The notes: a model not told the origin generated them from the sequence alone. Positions 7,081 to 16,676 are shown, counted from the first letter of the stretch. The stretch is 35,391 bases of DNA from Chromatiaceae bacterium (GCA_024639005.1 JAHEJD010000024.1:1-35391), one strand, 5' to 3'. Made by a program: numbers and translations.

Positions 7081-9269
7081 CCCGCGCCCATCCGACGACC
7101 GGCGATCACCACCGCGAGCGGCGGCCAGAAGTCACCGCCGCTAAACAGCAGCAGCGGCATAAAGCCGGCGACGGTCGTCAGCGTGGTCGACAGGATGTGT
7201 CGTGTGCCGGCGACGGTCTCGTCGATGATCGCGGCCGGCTCACCAAGGCGCGCGAGTGGATTGCCTCGGATCGCCGCCAGCACCACGATGCTGCCGTTGA
7301 TGGCCACACCAACCAGGTCTGCGCTGCCAATGATCGGATTGAAGCCGAGTGGGTAACCACCGACCCACAGCGACAACAGACCCAGACCCACCGAAAACAC
7401 GGCCACGATGGCGATCAATCCGGCCAGCGCGAAGGAGCCAAAAGACAGCACCAGCACACCGATCATCAGCGTGGCGAGTACCGGCACGTAGGCGAGAAGC
7501 TGACGGATGGCCTGCTGCTGCTCGGCGCTGTCGCCGGCCACCTCGACACGGTATCCGGCGGGCAGGTTCAGGATCCCGGCATCCAACCGGGACTGCACCG
7601 CGCGTGTGACCTCGATCGGCAATGTGCCCTGTTGCAGGAAGCCGTGGATATGGTTGACCCGTTCGCCATTGCGCCGGGTGATGCTGGCCGGTTCCGGCCG
7701 CAGCTCCATTCCGCCCAGCGCGGTGGCCGGAATCCAGGTGTCACTCCCCGGGGTGTGCAGACGCAGGGTACTGGTCTGATCGAGCGGGCCGCGCTGCTCG
7801 GGCGCGTAACGAATGCGAACCGGGAGGTCTTCGAGGACGCGTCCGCCGATGCGGCCGTCGAGTGCGGCCTGGAACTGTGCGGCCTGGAACTGTGCGGCGA
7901 TGTCGCCGAGGGTGAGCCCGGCCAGGCGCGCTGCGTGTTCATCCGCGGCGAGCCAGAGTTTCGGCTCGCCGCCGAGGATCGATGCGCGGGTCGTGATCAC
8001 GTCTGGATGCCTATGCAGCAGCGCCCGCAGCCGTTCACCCAGGCGTCGCAACTGGTCCGTCTCCGGCCCGATGATCCGGAAGCCGATCGGGGCGCTGATC
8101 GGTGGTCCTTGTCCAAAGGCCCTGACCACCACCTGGGCGTCACGAAAGCCCTCCGTCAGACGCCCTTGCAGCCCGTCCTCCAGGGACTTGGCCATCGCCG
8201 CGTCAGCGACCTTGATGATGCCGCGCGCATAGTCCGGGTTGTTGTCTTGTTCGCGCAGCTGATTGTAGTAGACGGGCGGCGAACTCGCGCGGGCAACCCA
8301 GGTAACGGTCTCAACGCCCGTGTGTCCCCGGATCGCCGCCTCGATCTCGTGCAGGCGGCGCGCGGTGTGCTGTATCGCCGTGCCGCTCGGCATCCAGACC
8401 TGCACCTCGAGCTGATCGCGGTCGGCCGGTGGAAAGAACTGCATCCCCAGTCCGCCGGCGAGCAGGAGTCCGGTGAGCGGCAGGACGGCGGTCAACACCA
8501 GGGTCGTCACGGGTCGGCGCAGGGCCTGACGCAACAGGCCGCGGTAACCCTGGGTCAAGGCCTGGTTCTGTACCCCATCGCGCCACCAACGGCGGCCGGT
8601 GCGTCGCTCCGTCTCGGCGAGCAGGCCGGCCAGCGCCGGGATCACGGACATCGCCAACGCAAAGGAGGCGATCAGCGCCAGCACGACCGCAATCGCGATC
8701 GGACCGACGAAATCACCGACGTTACCGGGCAGCAGAAAGATCGGCAGGAAACCGAGCACCGTGGTGAAGGTCGAGGCGAACAGCGACGAAAACAGGTGTT
8801 GGATGGCGCCGCTGACCGCTTCGGTGGCGGAGGCGCCCGCGCGCCGTCGGGCGACCACGTTGTCGGTCGTGACGATGGCGTTGTCGATCAGCAGGCCGAT
8901 CGCGACGATCATGCCAAAGATGCTCATCTGGTGGATCTGCTCGCCGAACGCGCCCAGGCCGAACAGCGTGGCGCCGGCGGACAGTGGCAGCGCATCATCG
9001 AGCCGGTCGCGCACCTTGGAGAAGACCTGCCCGTTGTCCTTGGCGGTCACCCAATCCTGCAGCTCGACCGCGACCACCGAAATGCCGTTGCGTGAGGTCG
9101 ACTCGATGTGCTTGACCTCCGACAGCTCGCGCAGCCTGTCTTCGATCTTTTTCGAGACCAGGGCCTCCACGCGTTTTGCAGGGGCCCCGGGATAGGGGGT
9201 GATGATGGTGGCATTTCGCGTGGTGATGCGCGGATCCTCGATCCGCGGCAGCGTGTGCAGCGCCGACAC
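7080..9269 (-). pseudogene. RND efflux transporter permease, multiply deleted
   Basis: The frame is open but heavily cut. The 5' end lacks the first membrane helix: it begins inside SALHTLPRIEDPRITTRNAT and a stop lies just upstream. After DALP (about codon 95, base 8985) it jumps to LSAGATLFGLGAFGEQIHQM, which belongs to membrane helix 4. Most of the first porter domain and helices 1 to 3 are therefore missing. From there the order is normal: GMIVAIGLLIDNAIVTTDNV with the helix-4 aspartate, helices 5 and 6, the second porter domain and helices 8 to 11. The 3' end breaks after AVVIAG (near 7100) into unrelated residues. A 15-bp tandem duplication at 7864-7893 repeats AAQFQ. The family is HAE1/CzcA-like RND. 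About 737 codons remain of a usual 1020-1050. Not functional. Confidence 0.8.
7864..7893. repeat. 15-bp tandem duplication inside the RND remnant
   Basis: The unit gcggcctggaactgt occurs twice in tandem and keeps the frame. It doubles the peptide AAQFQ in the porter domain. It is likely a replication-slippage event in a gene no longer under selection. Confidence 0.7.
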
Positions 9270-9329
9270 CGGGCGCCGTCACAGCGAGCATAATGGCGTC
9301 CGCAGTAGGAAGTTGGTGCGATTAAGCGG

Positions 9330-9572
9330 CTAGTTCAGGCCACACATCCCGCCCGCACCGCAGGCCGGCGCCTCCGGGTTCGACAACGAGGAACTGGATA
9401 CCACTGCGCCACCGGTAATCAGCCGGTCTACCTTGGCGTCTGCCGGCGTGCCGTCCAGGTCGAGGCCGGCCTGCGCACAGACTTCGCCCCAAGTCGAGAG
9501 TTTCTCGCTCATGGTGTGGCGGACCTCCACCACGCGGCCATTAGCTGCACACTGGTAATCGTAACTGGGCAT
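9330..9572 (-). CDS. FmdB-like small zinc-ribbon protein
   Basis: An 80-residue protein. It begins MPSYDYQCAANGRVVEVRHT, the start typical of the FmdB regulatory-protein family, and contains the segment MSEKLSTWGEVCAQAGLDLD and a C-terminal Gly/Cys-rich tail (CGAGGMCGLN). The ribosome site GGAG lies seven bases before the ATG. Classic FmdB proteins have two CxxC knuckles. Here only four scattered cysteines are left, so metal binding may be altered. Family members are small and poorly characterised. It follows the cytochrome genes on the same strand after a 106-base gap and may be transcribed with them. Confidence 0.75.
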   Translation of the reverse strand: MPSYDYQCAANGRVVEVRHTMSEKLSTWGEVCAQAGLDLDGTPADAKVDRLITGGAVVSSSSLSNPEAPACGAGGMCGLN

Positions 9573-9678
9573 ATTGAGTCTCCATTAGCAAAATCTAATG
9601 CCAGTATTTTTCCGTGTCCCGGCTCTGTCGTCAACCGTGGCCGTGGGGGTCAATGTCGGGATCGGCCGATGCCACCGC

Positions 9679-10500
9679 TCAGGGTCCGGGGAACGCCTCG
9701 ACTGCACGCAGGTAGCTGACCATCGCCTGGCGATCCGCGACGCGGAGTTTCGAGGTGGTGTTGTCGACCACGTCGGCCATAAGGCTGCCGGTGTAGTCGC
9801 CGTCGGGCAGTTGGCCGGTCTCCAGGAAGTAGGCCAGATCGTCGGCATCCCATTTGCCGATGCCGTCGGCGCGCTCAGGCGTAATATTCGGCACTTTCTC
9901 ATCCTCCGGGCCAAGGTCTGTCCCGGCCAGATAGCGTGTCCGAATCGAGGCCCCCAGCCAGTTGCGCGGGGTATGACATTCGCCGCAGTGGCCCAGGGCG
10001 TCGACCAGGTACCGCCCGCGCTCGAGTTCCTGATTGGTTTGCGCCGGCGCCGGCTCGTCCAGGGCCCACCACTGCCACAGCTTCATCATCCAGCGGAACA
10101 GCCACCAGGGGGTGTCATGTTCGCGGTTGGTCTGCGACCGCGCGGTGCGGGTCTGCAGATAGTCGAAAATCTTGCCCGCATCGGTATTCGTCATCAGGCG
10201 ATAGGAGGGATACGGGAAGACCGGATAATAGGCGCTTCCATCGGGCGCCGTCCCGTGTTTCAAAGCGTCGATGAATTCGCGCCGCGACCAGGTGCCGATG
10301 CCGGTCTTCCGGTCCGGGCTGATGTTCGGCGCATAGAATGTACCGTAGGGGGTCTCGAAGGGACGCCCGCCCGCGAGCGGCGCGCCGTCCTTCGCAGTAT
10401 GGCAGGCGAGGCAGCCAGCGGCATGGAACAGGTATTCCCCGTCGTCAGCGTATGCGGCGGCCGACCCCGCGAGCAGGATCAGCAGCGGCCAGGGCGTCAC
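9679..10500 (-). CDS. Diheme cytochrome c
   Basis: A 273-residue periplasmic protein with a short signal peptide (TPWPLLILLAGSAAAYAD). Two heme-attachment motifs are present, Cys30-Leu-Ala-Cys33-His34 and Cys172-Gly-Glu-Cys175-His176, each in a class I cytochrome c fold. The likely distal methionines lie in the segments around YRLMTNTDAG and SLMADVVDN. The family is the two-domain cytochrome related to alcohol dehydrogenase cytochrome subunits. Such proteins carry electrons between a periplasmic dehydrogenase and terminal oxidases. The gene starts three bases after the cytochrome c' gene, so the two form an operon. No dehydrogenase gene is adjacent, so the electron donor is unknown. Confidence 0.88.
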   Translation of the reverse strand: MTPWPLLILLAGSAAAYADDGEYLFHAAGCLACHTAKDGAPLAGGRPFETPYGTFYAPNISPDRKTGIGTWSRREFIDALKHGTAPDGSAYYPVFPYPSYRLMTNTDAGKIFDYLQTRTARSQTNREHDTPWWLFRWMMKLWQWWALDEPAPAQTNQELERGRYLVDALGHCGECHTPRNWLGASIRTRYLAGTDLGPEDEKVPNITPERADGIGKWDADDLAYFLETGQLPDGDYTGSLMADVVDNTTSKLRVADRQAMVSYLRAVEAFPGP

Positions 10501-10503
10501 CGC

Positions 10504-10944
10504 TCAGTTCTTTTTCTGTCGGAACTGTTTGTGGCAGGTCTTGCAAGACTCGCCGACGTCTCGATAGGCCGCCCCGATTTTTTCCTCGTCGCCAGCCGCG
10601 ACAGCGGCGGCGAAGGCGGCGGTGGCGGTCTTCGCGTCACCCGCGGCCTTGTCGAATGCGGCCCGGTCGCTCCAGATCTCCTCCTTGGCCCTGGTCTCGC
10701 CGAAGTCCGATCCCTCGGGGAAGAGGCTGCCGATATCGGTATTTAGCGTAGCCAGTGCATTGGCATGCATCGCCAGCGCGCCCTCGGGTGACACCTTGCC
10801 GCGCACGATCTGACCGGCGGCCCCGGTGTGGCCGCCGATCGCCGACATCATGGCCTGGCGGTACTTGATGTAGTTCTCGGGTTCTTCCGCCTGGGCGGCG
10901 GCAGTGGCGATCAGTGCAGCGGCGATAACAGCGGTCTTGTGCAT
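10504..10944 (-). CDS. Cytochrome c'
   Basis: A 146-residue protein. I chose the ATG at 10944 because it gives a signal peptide (MHKTAVIAAALIATAAAQA) and has GAGGA six bases upstream. The mature part begins YIKYRQAMMSAIGGHTGA, the first helix of cytochrome c' (class II). It ends with the C-terminal heme site Cys134-Lys-Thr-Cys137-His138 in the helix GESCKTCHKQFRQ. Cytochrome c' is a four-helix-bundle periplasmic heme protein that binds nitric oxide and can protect against it. It is the first gene of the cytochrome operon. Confidence 0.9.
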   Translation of the reverse strand: MHKTAVIAAALIATAAAQAEEPENYIKYRQAMMSAIGGHTGAAGQIVRGKVSPEGALAMHANALATLNTDIGSLFPEGSDFGETRAKEEIWSDRAAFDKAAGDAKTATAAFAAAVAAGDEEKIGAAYRDVGESCKTCHKQFRQKKN

Positions 10945-11148
10945 AGTGATCCTCGATGTTGAATGGCCCATGCCACCGAAATGTAGCAATCGTTTGCCGG
11001 TTCGGTATGGCGGAGTTCCCGGCAGCTTGTGCGGTTTTCGGCCGCTTGCGAGTGCGCAGACTACGACGGCCGCTGACCCGCGACGGGCGCGCGAGCTAGA
11101 ATTGAACGACAAGGATCCGCAAACGGCGGACTATCCGACCCGCCAGCC
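10945..11148. promoter_or_regulatory. Divergent promoter region, cytochrome c' / metallophosphoesterase
   Basis: About 200 bases separate two genes that read away from each other, so promoters for both must lie here. I could not assign -35 and -10 boxes with confidence. Confidence 0.4.
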
Positions 11149-12087
11149 ATGCAAGACGACATCCTGCAACTGCTTCAACAGCGCCTCGGCCCGGTGCATG
11201 CCCGTCAGCGCCTCGGCATCGAGTCCGAAAAGGAACCGCGGGTGTTCGGCGGGGGCTTGAATTTCTTTCACCCGGAGAACTGGTATTCCGCGCATGTGCT
11301 GATCGAATACGCGCTGCGCCTCTCCGGCCTCTACTGGATCGGCTACCGCAATACCCTGAAGATTCAGGTGCGCCGCAACGAAGTTCGCATTGCGGGTCTC
11401 CCTGCCAAGTTCGACGGCTTCACACTACTGCATCTGACCGATCTGCATGCCGACCTTAATCCGCCGGCGATCGCAGCATTGGCCGAGTTGGTGGCAGGCT
11501 TGGAGTATGACATCTGCGTCCTGACCGGCGATTACCGCGCCCAGACTTACGGTCCGCATGAACCGGCAATCGACGCCATGCGCGCGCTGTGCACCCAGCT
11601 CTCGCAACCCGTGTACGGGGTATTCGGCAACCACGACAGCATTCGCATGCTGCCCGGTATGGAGTCGATGGGGATTCGCATGTTGCTCAATGAACACGTC
11701 GAGATCAAACGGGGAGAGGACGCGCTGTTCCTGGTCGGCGTCGACGACGCCCATTACTACCGCGTCGACAGTGTCGCCACCGCAGCCGCCGAGGTCCCGC
11801 CGGAGGCTGTGTCCATGCTGCTGTCACATACCCCGGAGATCTACCGACAGGCGGCGCACGCCGGATTCGACCTGATGCTGTGTGGGCACACGCACGGTGG
11901 GCAGATCTGTCTTCCGGGCGGCATCCCGCTGACCCTGGATGCGAAGTGTCCACGCGACATGGGGTCCGGGGCGTGGAGCTACCGTCAGATGCAGGGCTTC
12001 ACCTCGGTGGGTGCGGGCACCTGCATCGTGCCGGTCCGTTTGAATTGCCCGCCGGAGGTCGTTCTGCATCGTCTGCGTTGCCATTGA
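11149..12087 (+). CDS. Calcineurin-like metallophosphoesterase (YkuE/YaeI-like)
   Basis: A 312-residue protein. All dinuclear-metal motifs are present in order: LTDLHAD (Asp98, His100), LTGDYRA (Asp128), FGNHDS (Asn161, His162), LLSHTPE (His227) and CGHTHGGQ (His247, His249). The family includes phosphatidylglycerol- or UDP-diacylglucosamine-type hydrolases at the membrane, and many of unknown substrate. The first 85 residues lack a signal peptide. A short hydrophobic stretch (SAHVLIEYALRLSGLYWIGY) could associate with the membrane. The start at 11149 has no strong ribosome site, so a later start is possible. It stands alone between the cytochrome operon and pckA. Confidence 0.8.
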   Translation: MQDDILQLLQQRLGPVHARQRLGIESEKEPRVFGGGLNFFHPENWYSAHVLIEYALRLSGLYWIGYRNTLKIQVRRNEVRIAGLPAKFDGFTLLHLTDLHADLNPPAIAALAELVAGLEYDICVLTGDYRAQTYGPHEPAIDAMRALCTQLSQPVYGVFGNHDSIRMLPGMESMGIRMLLNEHVEIKRGEDALFLVGVDDAHYYRVDSVATAAAEVPPEAVSMLLSHTPEIYRQAAHAGFDLMLCGHTHGGQICLPGGIPLTLDAKCPRDMGSGAWSYRQMQGFTSVGAGTCIVPVRLNCPPEVVLHRLRCH

Positions 12088-12327
12088 CCCCGCCCGCCGG
12101 AGCGGGAAGAATCGGGCCTCGGTACGCAATGCCGGGTGGGGTCCGCCGGGTCTACGGAGGACTTCCACCTGATGCGTGATCGAAACTAATGGTAGGGTTG
12201 GTCCCGCGGTTAGCTGTCAAGCGACGGGCGACGCGAGTCCTTTTGCTCCACTTCGGTGTGGCTGCCCGGCGTGGCTGAGCCCAAATGGGGCATGCCTCGC
12301 ACGTCCTATTCTGCGGAGGTAAACGCG

Positions 12328-13941
12328 ATGTTCAGTACGGGTCCCGATCGGTCGACGCGTGGCTTGGAGAGCCACGGTCTCTACAATCTCAACGAGATCT
12401 TCTGGAACCTGCCGACCGCGGCGCTATACGAGCACGCGCTGCGCCGCCGCGAGGGTTCGCTGTCACATCTGGGGCCACTGGTCGTGCGCACCGGTCACCA
12501 CACCGGTCGCTCCGCCAACGACAAGTTTATCGTCGATGAGGCCGAGAGCCACGACCAGATCTGGTGGGGCACCATCAACAAGCCGATCCCGGAGCAGAAT
12601 TTCGACATCCTGCATCAACGCATGGCGTCTTATCTGCAGATGAAGGACGTGTACGTGCAGGACTGCTACGCCGGCGCCGATCCCGACTATCGTATTCCCA
12701 TCCGGATCATTACCGAATACGCCTGGCACAGCCTGTTTGCGCGCAATCTGTTCATCCAGCCGGACCGGAAACAGATTGTGGATCATGAGCCTTATTTCAC
12801 CGTCATCGATTCGCCGCGATTCCACGCCGTCCCGGGCCAGGATCAGACGCGCAGTGAGACGTTCATCCTGGTCAACTTCCGCCAGCGCCTGGTGCTGATC
12901 GGTGGTACCAGCTACGCCGGGGAGATCAAGAAATCGATCTTCTCAGTGATGAATTTTCTGCTCCCGGACCGGGGCGTATTGCCGATGCACTGCTCGGCCA
13001 ATATCAGCGGCGACGGCGAGACGGCGCTGTTCTTCGGTCTCAGCGGGACCGGTAAGACGACGCTCTCGGCGGATCAGGCGCGCACGCTGATCGGTGACGA
13101 CGAGCATGGCTGGAGCGACAACGGTATATTCAACTTCGAAGGCGGCTGCTACGCCAAGATGATCAAGCTGTCGGCCGAGAACGAGCCCGAGATCTACGCG
13201 ACGACGCAGCGTTTCGGCACCGTGCTGGAGAACGTCACCATGGACGCAGGCAGCCGATCGCTCGATCTCGACGATAGCTCTTTGACCGAGAACACGCGCG
13301 GCGCCTACCACATCAGTGCGATCCCCAATGCGACCCTGGACGGCGTCGGCGGGCATCCGCACAACGTGATTTTTCTGACTTGTGATGCGTTTGGCGTGAT
13401 GCCGCCGATCTCTCGGCTAACGCCGGAGCAGGCGATGTATCACTTCATCTCCGGCTACACCGCGCGGGTCGCGGGAACCGAGAAAGGGGTCACCGAGCCG
13501 TCACCGGTATTCAGCGCCTGCTACGGCGCACCTTTCATGCCGCTACATCCGCGGCGCTACGCGGAGTTGCTGGGCGATCGCATCAAGCGGCACCAGTCCG
13601 ATGTCTGGCTCATCAATACCGGCTGGACCGGCGGCGCCTACGGCACTGGGGAGCGCATTGCGATTCCGCACACGCGCGCAATGGTCAACGCCGCACTGGA
13701 TGGCAAACTCGACGATGTGCCGACCTGGCAGGATCCGGTCTTCGGGTTCGCGGTACCGGAGTCCTGCCCGGGTGTTCCGGACCAGATCCTGCGCCCACGC
13801 GACAGCTGGTCCGATCGCGCCGCCTATGACGCCCAGGCGTCGAAGCTCGCTGCGATGTTTCACGAAAACTTCGCCAACTACCGGGACGATGTCGCAGAGG
13901 AGGTTTCTGCGGCCGGTCCCCGTGTGGAAAGCTCGGTCTGA
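12328..13941 (+). CDS. pckA: Phosphoenolpyruvate carboxykinase (ATP)
   Basis: A 537-residue cytosolic enzyme that converts oxaloacetate and ATP to phosphoenolpyruvate, CO2 and ADP, the first step of gluconeogenesis. I chose the ATG at 12328 because GCGGAGGT lies eight bases upstream and the length matches the family. An upstream in-frame start at 12256 would add 24 unrelated residues. Motifs: RSANDKF (61-67), the P-loop GLSGTGKTTLS (237-247), the metal-binding GDDEHGWSD (256-264) and NFEGGCYAK. The ATP-type family is clear from the P-loop form. The gene at 13962 follows 20 bases later on the same strand. No key residue is missing. Confidence 0.96.
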   Translation: MFSTGPDRSTRGLESHGLYNLNEIFWNLPTAALYEHALRRREGSLSHLGPLVVRTGHHTGRSANDKFIVDEAESHDQIWWGTINKPIPEQNFDILHQRMASYLQMKDVYVQDCYAGADPDYRIPIRIITEYAWHSLFARNLFIQPDRKQIVDHEPYFTVIDSPRFHAVPGQDQTRSETFILVNFRQRLVLIGGTSYAGEIKKSIFSVMNFLLPDRGVLPMHCSANISGDGETALFFGLSGTGKTTLSADQARTLIGDDEHGWSDNGIFNFEGGCYAKMIKLSAENEPEIYATTQRFGTVLENVTMDAGSRSLDLDDSSLTENTRGAYHISAIPNATLDGVGGHPHNVIFLTCDAFGVMPPISRLTPEQAMYHFISGYTARVAGTEKGVTEPSPVFSACYGAPFMPLHPRRYAELLGDRIKRHQSDVWLINTGWTGGAYGTGERIAIPHTRAMVNAALDGKLDDVPTWQDPVFGFAVPESCPGVPDQILRPRDSWSDRAAYDAQASKLAAMFHENFANYRDDVAEEVSAAGPRVESSV

Positions 13942-13961
13942 TCCCCCGGCGGAGCGTCGCG

Positions 13962-14603
13962 ATGACCGATTCGATCAATATCGACGGCCGCCGCTATCCC
14001 GCCTTCGATGTCGCATGGGGCGGTTTCGCGGAAGAGCTTTTTCACTATACCTCGCGCTACTACTGCGCCACGGAGTCCTTCGTCCGACACCTTGCGGACG
14101 ACGAGGCCTTCAGTATGAGCGGCTACAAGGCCGCGCAGCTCAGCGAGGCGCAGCGCGATCTGATGGCGGCCGTGCTCTCCTGCACGCCGGATCGGCCCGC
14201 GGGCCAGGCGGTGGTCTCCGTCGTCTCTGCAGTGATTAGGAAGGAAGATGGCGTAGAGCCTGTCTGGGCGGCGCGTTTTCTGCATCGCCTGTCGCAGGTG
14301 CCGAAGGAGGATATGGCCGATCACCAATACCACGTGCCCGCAGTACCGACGAGCGAGGCTGCACCGTTGGATCCATTTCTCAGTATCGCCGAACGCCTGC
14401 AGATGCCGGTGGCCGTCTGCGACCGCCATGTCGAGGTATCGATGCAGCATCTCGCACAACACCTGAGCTCGGTGAACATCGCGCTGCGCACCAATCTACA
14501 CAACGCCATTATCGACTTGCACAATGCGGGGTATGTGTTGCGCAATCACCCCCACCTAACGCACTCGGAGGCGCACACCATCGCAGACGGTGACGCCGTC
14601 TGA
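13962..14603 (+). CDS. Hypothetical protein downstream of pckA
   Basis: A 213-residue soluble protein of no family I recognise. It starts MTDSINIDGRRYPAFDVAWG and has a predicted helical C-terminal half (SMQHLAQHLSSVNIALRTNL, then HNAIIDLHNAGYVLRNHPH). It is rich in His and Asp. There is no signal peptide, membrane segment or obvious catalytic motif. A GGAG sequence lies eight to nine bases before the ATG. The 20-base gap to pckA suggests one transcript, so a role near gluconeogenesis or its control is possible but unproven. Confidence 0.75.
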   Translation: MTDSINIDGRRYPAFDVAWGGFAEELFHYTSRYYCATESFVRHLADDEAFSMSGYKAAQLSEAQRDLMAAVLSCTPDRPAGQAVVSVVSAVIRKEDGVEPVWAARFLHRLSQVPKEDMADHQYHVPAVPTSEAAPLDPFLSIAERLQMPVAVCDRHVEVSMQHLAQHLSSVNIALRTNLHNAIIDLHNAGYVLRNHPHLTHSEAHTIADGDAV

Positions 14604-14612
14604 GCGCCTGCG

Positions 14613-15227
14613 TCAGCCCCGGGTCGCGACAACACCGCCGGTAACGATCAACAAGGTGCCGGCGATGCGGTTTAGCAGGCGCGTCGCCGAGCCGTCGCTC
14701 AACAGCTCGCGGGCGTTGGCAGCAGCGTAGGCATAGGCTAGCAGGATGCTCCCGAGCACGAGCGCAACTACGGCGGCAAGCAGCACGGTGTCGAGGCCGT
14801 TCAGTCGCGTAAGATCGACGAACGCCGGCAGGAAACCCAGGTAGAACAGGATCACTTTGGGATTGCTGAGGGTGATCAGCAGACCGCTGAGCAGGTTTTG
14901 CGACCAGGCGGGCTCTACGACGGCAGCGACGGCGGTATTCGCCGGGTTGCTGCGCCACAGGGTCAGACCGAGCCAGATCAGATAGGCGGCGCCGACATAT
15001 TTCACGACCGTGAACAAGTCGCCCATCCACTGTGCGACCGCGGCCAGGCCGTAGATCGCGAACATAAGAAAGATCAGATCACCGATGACGATACCCAGGA
15101 CCACGACCGCGGCATGCGCAAAGCCCGAGGCCAGTGCCCGGCCTACGGTCGCAAATACCCCGGGCCCCGGCGTTGCGGCGAGTGCCGCCATGGCGACCGC
15201 AAAGGCGGCGAGAGAAAGCAGGGTCAT
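14613..15227 (-). CDS. LysE/RhtB family amino-acid exporter
   Basis: A 204-residue membrane protein with about six hydrophobic helices. The start MTLLSLAAFAVAMAALAATP then GPGVFATVGRALA carries the family TPGP motif in helix 1. Later blocks YLIWLGLTLWR and LLITLSNPKVILFYLGFLPA are typical RhtB/LysE landmarks. I chose the ATG at 15227 because it gives the family length and has GGTGGA upstream. In-frame starts farther upstream would add 25 residues without similarity. The family exports amino acids such as homoserine, threonine or lysine by proton antiport. The substrate is not predictable. The gene converges with the gene at 13962. Confidence 0.85.
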   Translation of the reverse strand: MTLLSLAAFAVAMAALAATPGPGVFATVGRALASGFAHAAVVVLGIVIGDLIFLMFAIYGLAAVAQWMGDLFTVVKYVGAAYLIWLGLTLWRSNPANTAVAAVVEPAWSQNLLSGLLITLSNPKVILFYLGFLPAFVDLTRLNGLDTVLLAAVVALVLGSILLAYAYAAANARELLSDGSATRLLNRIAGTLLIVTGGVVATRG

Positions 15228-15370
15228 GTGTCGATGTCCACCGGCGATGACGGCCTGGTCGGCCAGAGGCCGCATGATCGAGACCCTGAGGCCGGTTTTC
15301 AAGCGGCTCGCCGGTCGGCGCCGTGGTGTAGACTCGCAGGCTGCACCGCTTCAGGGGAGGCCTTGAGACC

Positions 15371-15967
15371 ATGAGACTGTGCGACAGGGATATCATCGCT
15401 GCACTCGAGGATGGGCGCATTCGTATCGATCCACGCCCGGATGATCGCGTGATCAGTGGCGTCAGCGTCGATCTGCGCCTGGGTCACCGCTTTCGCGTCT
15501 TCAGCTCCCACACTATCGCCTACATCGATCTGTCTGGGTCGCGTGAGCAGGTAGACCATGCGGTCGAGAAGGTGATGGGCGACGAGGTCTATATCAGCGA
15601 GGACGAGACCTTCGTCCTGCATCCTGGCGAGTTGGCACTGGGAATCACCCTCGAGGCCATTACCCTGCCGGACGACCTGGTGGGCTGGCTGGACGGGCGG
15701 TCAAGCCTGGCCAGGCTGGGGCTGATGGTGCATGTCACGGCACATCGCATCGATCCGGGTTGGAGCGGCAATATCGTGCTGGAGTTTTTCAATTCCGGAA
15801 AGCTGCCGCTGGCGATGCGGCCGGGGATGGCGATCGGCGCGATGAGCTTCGAGACGCTGACCGGCCCGGCGCAGCGACCCTACACCCAGCGTGACGATGC
15901 CAAATACCGCGGCCAGAGCGGTCCACTCGCCAGTCGGATCAGCGAGGATCGCTCGGACGCCCGCTGA
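15371..15967 (+). CDS. dcd: dCTP deaminase
   Basis: A 198-residue enzyme that deaminates dCTP to dUTP, feeding dTMP synthesis. The sequence follows the E. coli type closely: [34 protein letters not shown], the substrate loop [18 protein letters not shown] and [20 protein letters not shown] with the catalytic Glu138. Arg110 and the SSLAR loop are intact. It forms a homotrimer in the cytosol. A strong GGGGAGG lies about ten bases upstream of the ATG. The 3' end overlaps the convergent DUF3108 gene by 29 bases. Confidence 0.96.
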   Translation: MRLCDRDIIAALEDGRIRIDPRPDDRVISGVSVDLRLGHRFRVFSSHTIAYIDLSGSREQVDHAVEKVMGDEVYISEDETFVLHPGELALGITLEAITLPDDLVGWLDGRSSLARLGLMVHVTAHRIDPGWSGNIVLEFFNSGKLPLAMRPGMAIGAMSFETLTGPAQRPYTQRDDAKYRGQSGPLASRISEDRSDAR

Positions 15968-16676
15968 GTGACTCCAGCTGCATCTCGACGCGGTTGCCGT
16001 CGGCCTCGTGCAGCACCCGCAGTGGCAGGGGGCTCAATGCGGTGTCGAACCACAGCAGCCGGGCTTCCGCCACGGCAGGCGCGATCCTGCGCACCCTGCT
16101 GGCCGGATAGGTCCCGAGCGGGACAGTGACCGTCTCTTCGCCGGTGACCTCGAGCCGAACCTCTTCGGTGGATTCCAGCGCCGCGATCTTTATCGATTGT
16201 GCCGCGCCGCCGCGCGCCGCAACCCGGTTTGCAGCGAGCAGGTAGCTCAGTCTGTCGTGCGTGTCGGGGAGCAGGGCGACGCGCTGCGTGCCGTTGCGGC
16301 CGCGCAGCTGCAATGCGTGCGCATCCCAGTCGAACTGCAGTTCGACGACCTCGATGTCTTCATCCTGCATGACGCTGTGCTCGAAGCGCCATGGTCGAAT
16401 CCCGGCGTCATCGATAGTGCCGCGACTGATCTCGAGCACCTCGTGGCCCGCGGCCTGGTGCATCTTCCCGGCCGGCGTGGTGAACGCCTCGAGCTGGTAG
16501 CTGCCGTCGGCGTGAATCTGCAGCGCGAACAGTGCCATGCCAACCAGCTGCTCGTTGAACAAGAGACGGTAAGTCGCCTCCACTGCCATAGGCTGACTCA
16601 GGGTCTGCGGCAGGGGCGTGCAGCCCAGCAGCAACGACAGCGCCATGCCGACTACCGGACCGTGCGTCTTCAACAC
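15939..16676 (-). CDS. DUF3108 domain lipoprotein
   Basis: A 245-residue protein whose signal [19 protein letters not shown] ends in a lipobox (LLLG-Cys19). The mature part is a mostly beta fold of the DUF3108 family, with the usual segments [30 protein letters not shown] and [12 protein letters not shown]. The family is envelope-located and of unknown function. It starts at GTG 16676, which overlaps the last codons of purN (GTGTTGA), so it is translated from the purM-purN transcript. This gene order is recurrent in gammaproteobacteria. Its 3' end overlaps dcd on the other strand. Confidence 0.85.
   Translation of the reverse strand: MLKTHGPVVGMALSLLLGCTPLPQTLSQPMAVEATYRLLFNEQLVGMALFALQIHADGSYQLEAFTTPAGKMHQAAGHEVLEISRGTIDDAGIRPWRFEHSVMQDEDIEVVELQFDWDAHALQLRGRNGTQRVALLPDTHDRLSYLLAANRVAARGGAAQSIKIAALESTEEVRLEVTGEETVTVPLGTYPASRVRRIAPAVAEARLLWFDTALSPLPLRVLHEADGNRVEMQLESLSGRPSDPR

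Noticed and set aside
6768-9095. A 775-codon open frame on the plus strand
   Set aside because: It is exactly antisense to the RND remnant, is rich in Arg, Gln, Asp and His with no domain, and reflects the codon bias of the opposite strand.
1-9300. Use of TAA, TAG or TGA as sense codons
   Set aside because: Readable frames cross all three stops only in genes that are also truncated or cut by mobile DNA. Intact genes in the window use all three as normal ends, so decay explains it better than recoding.
9598-10746. A 382-codon plus-strand frame across the cytochrome genes
   Set aside because: It is antisense to two genes with heme motifs. Composition is typical of a shadow frame.
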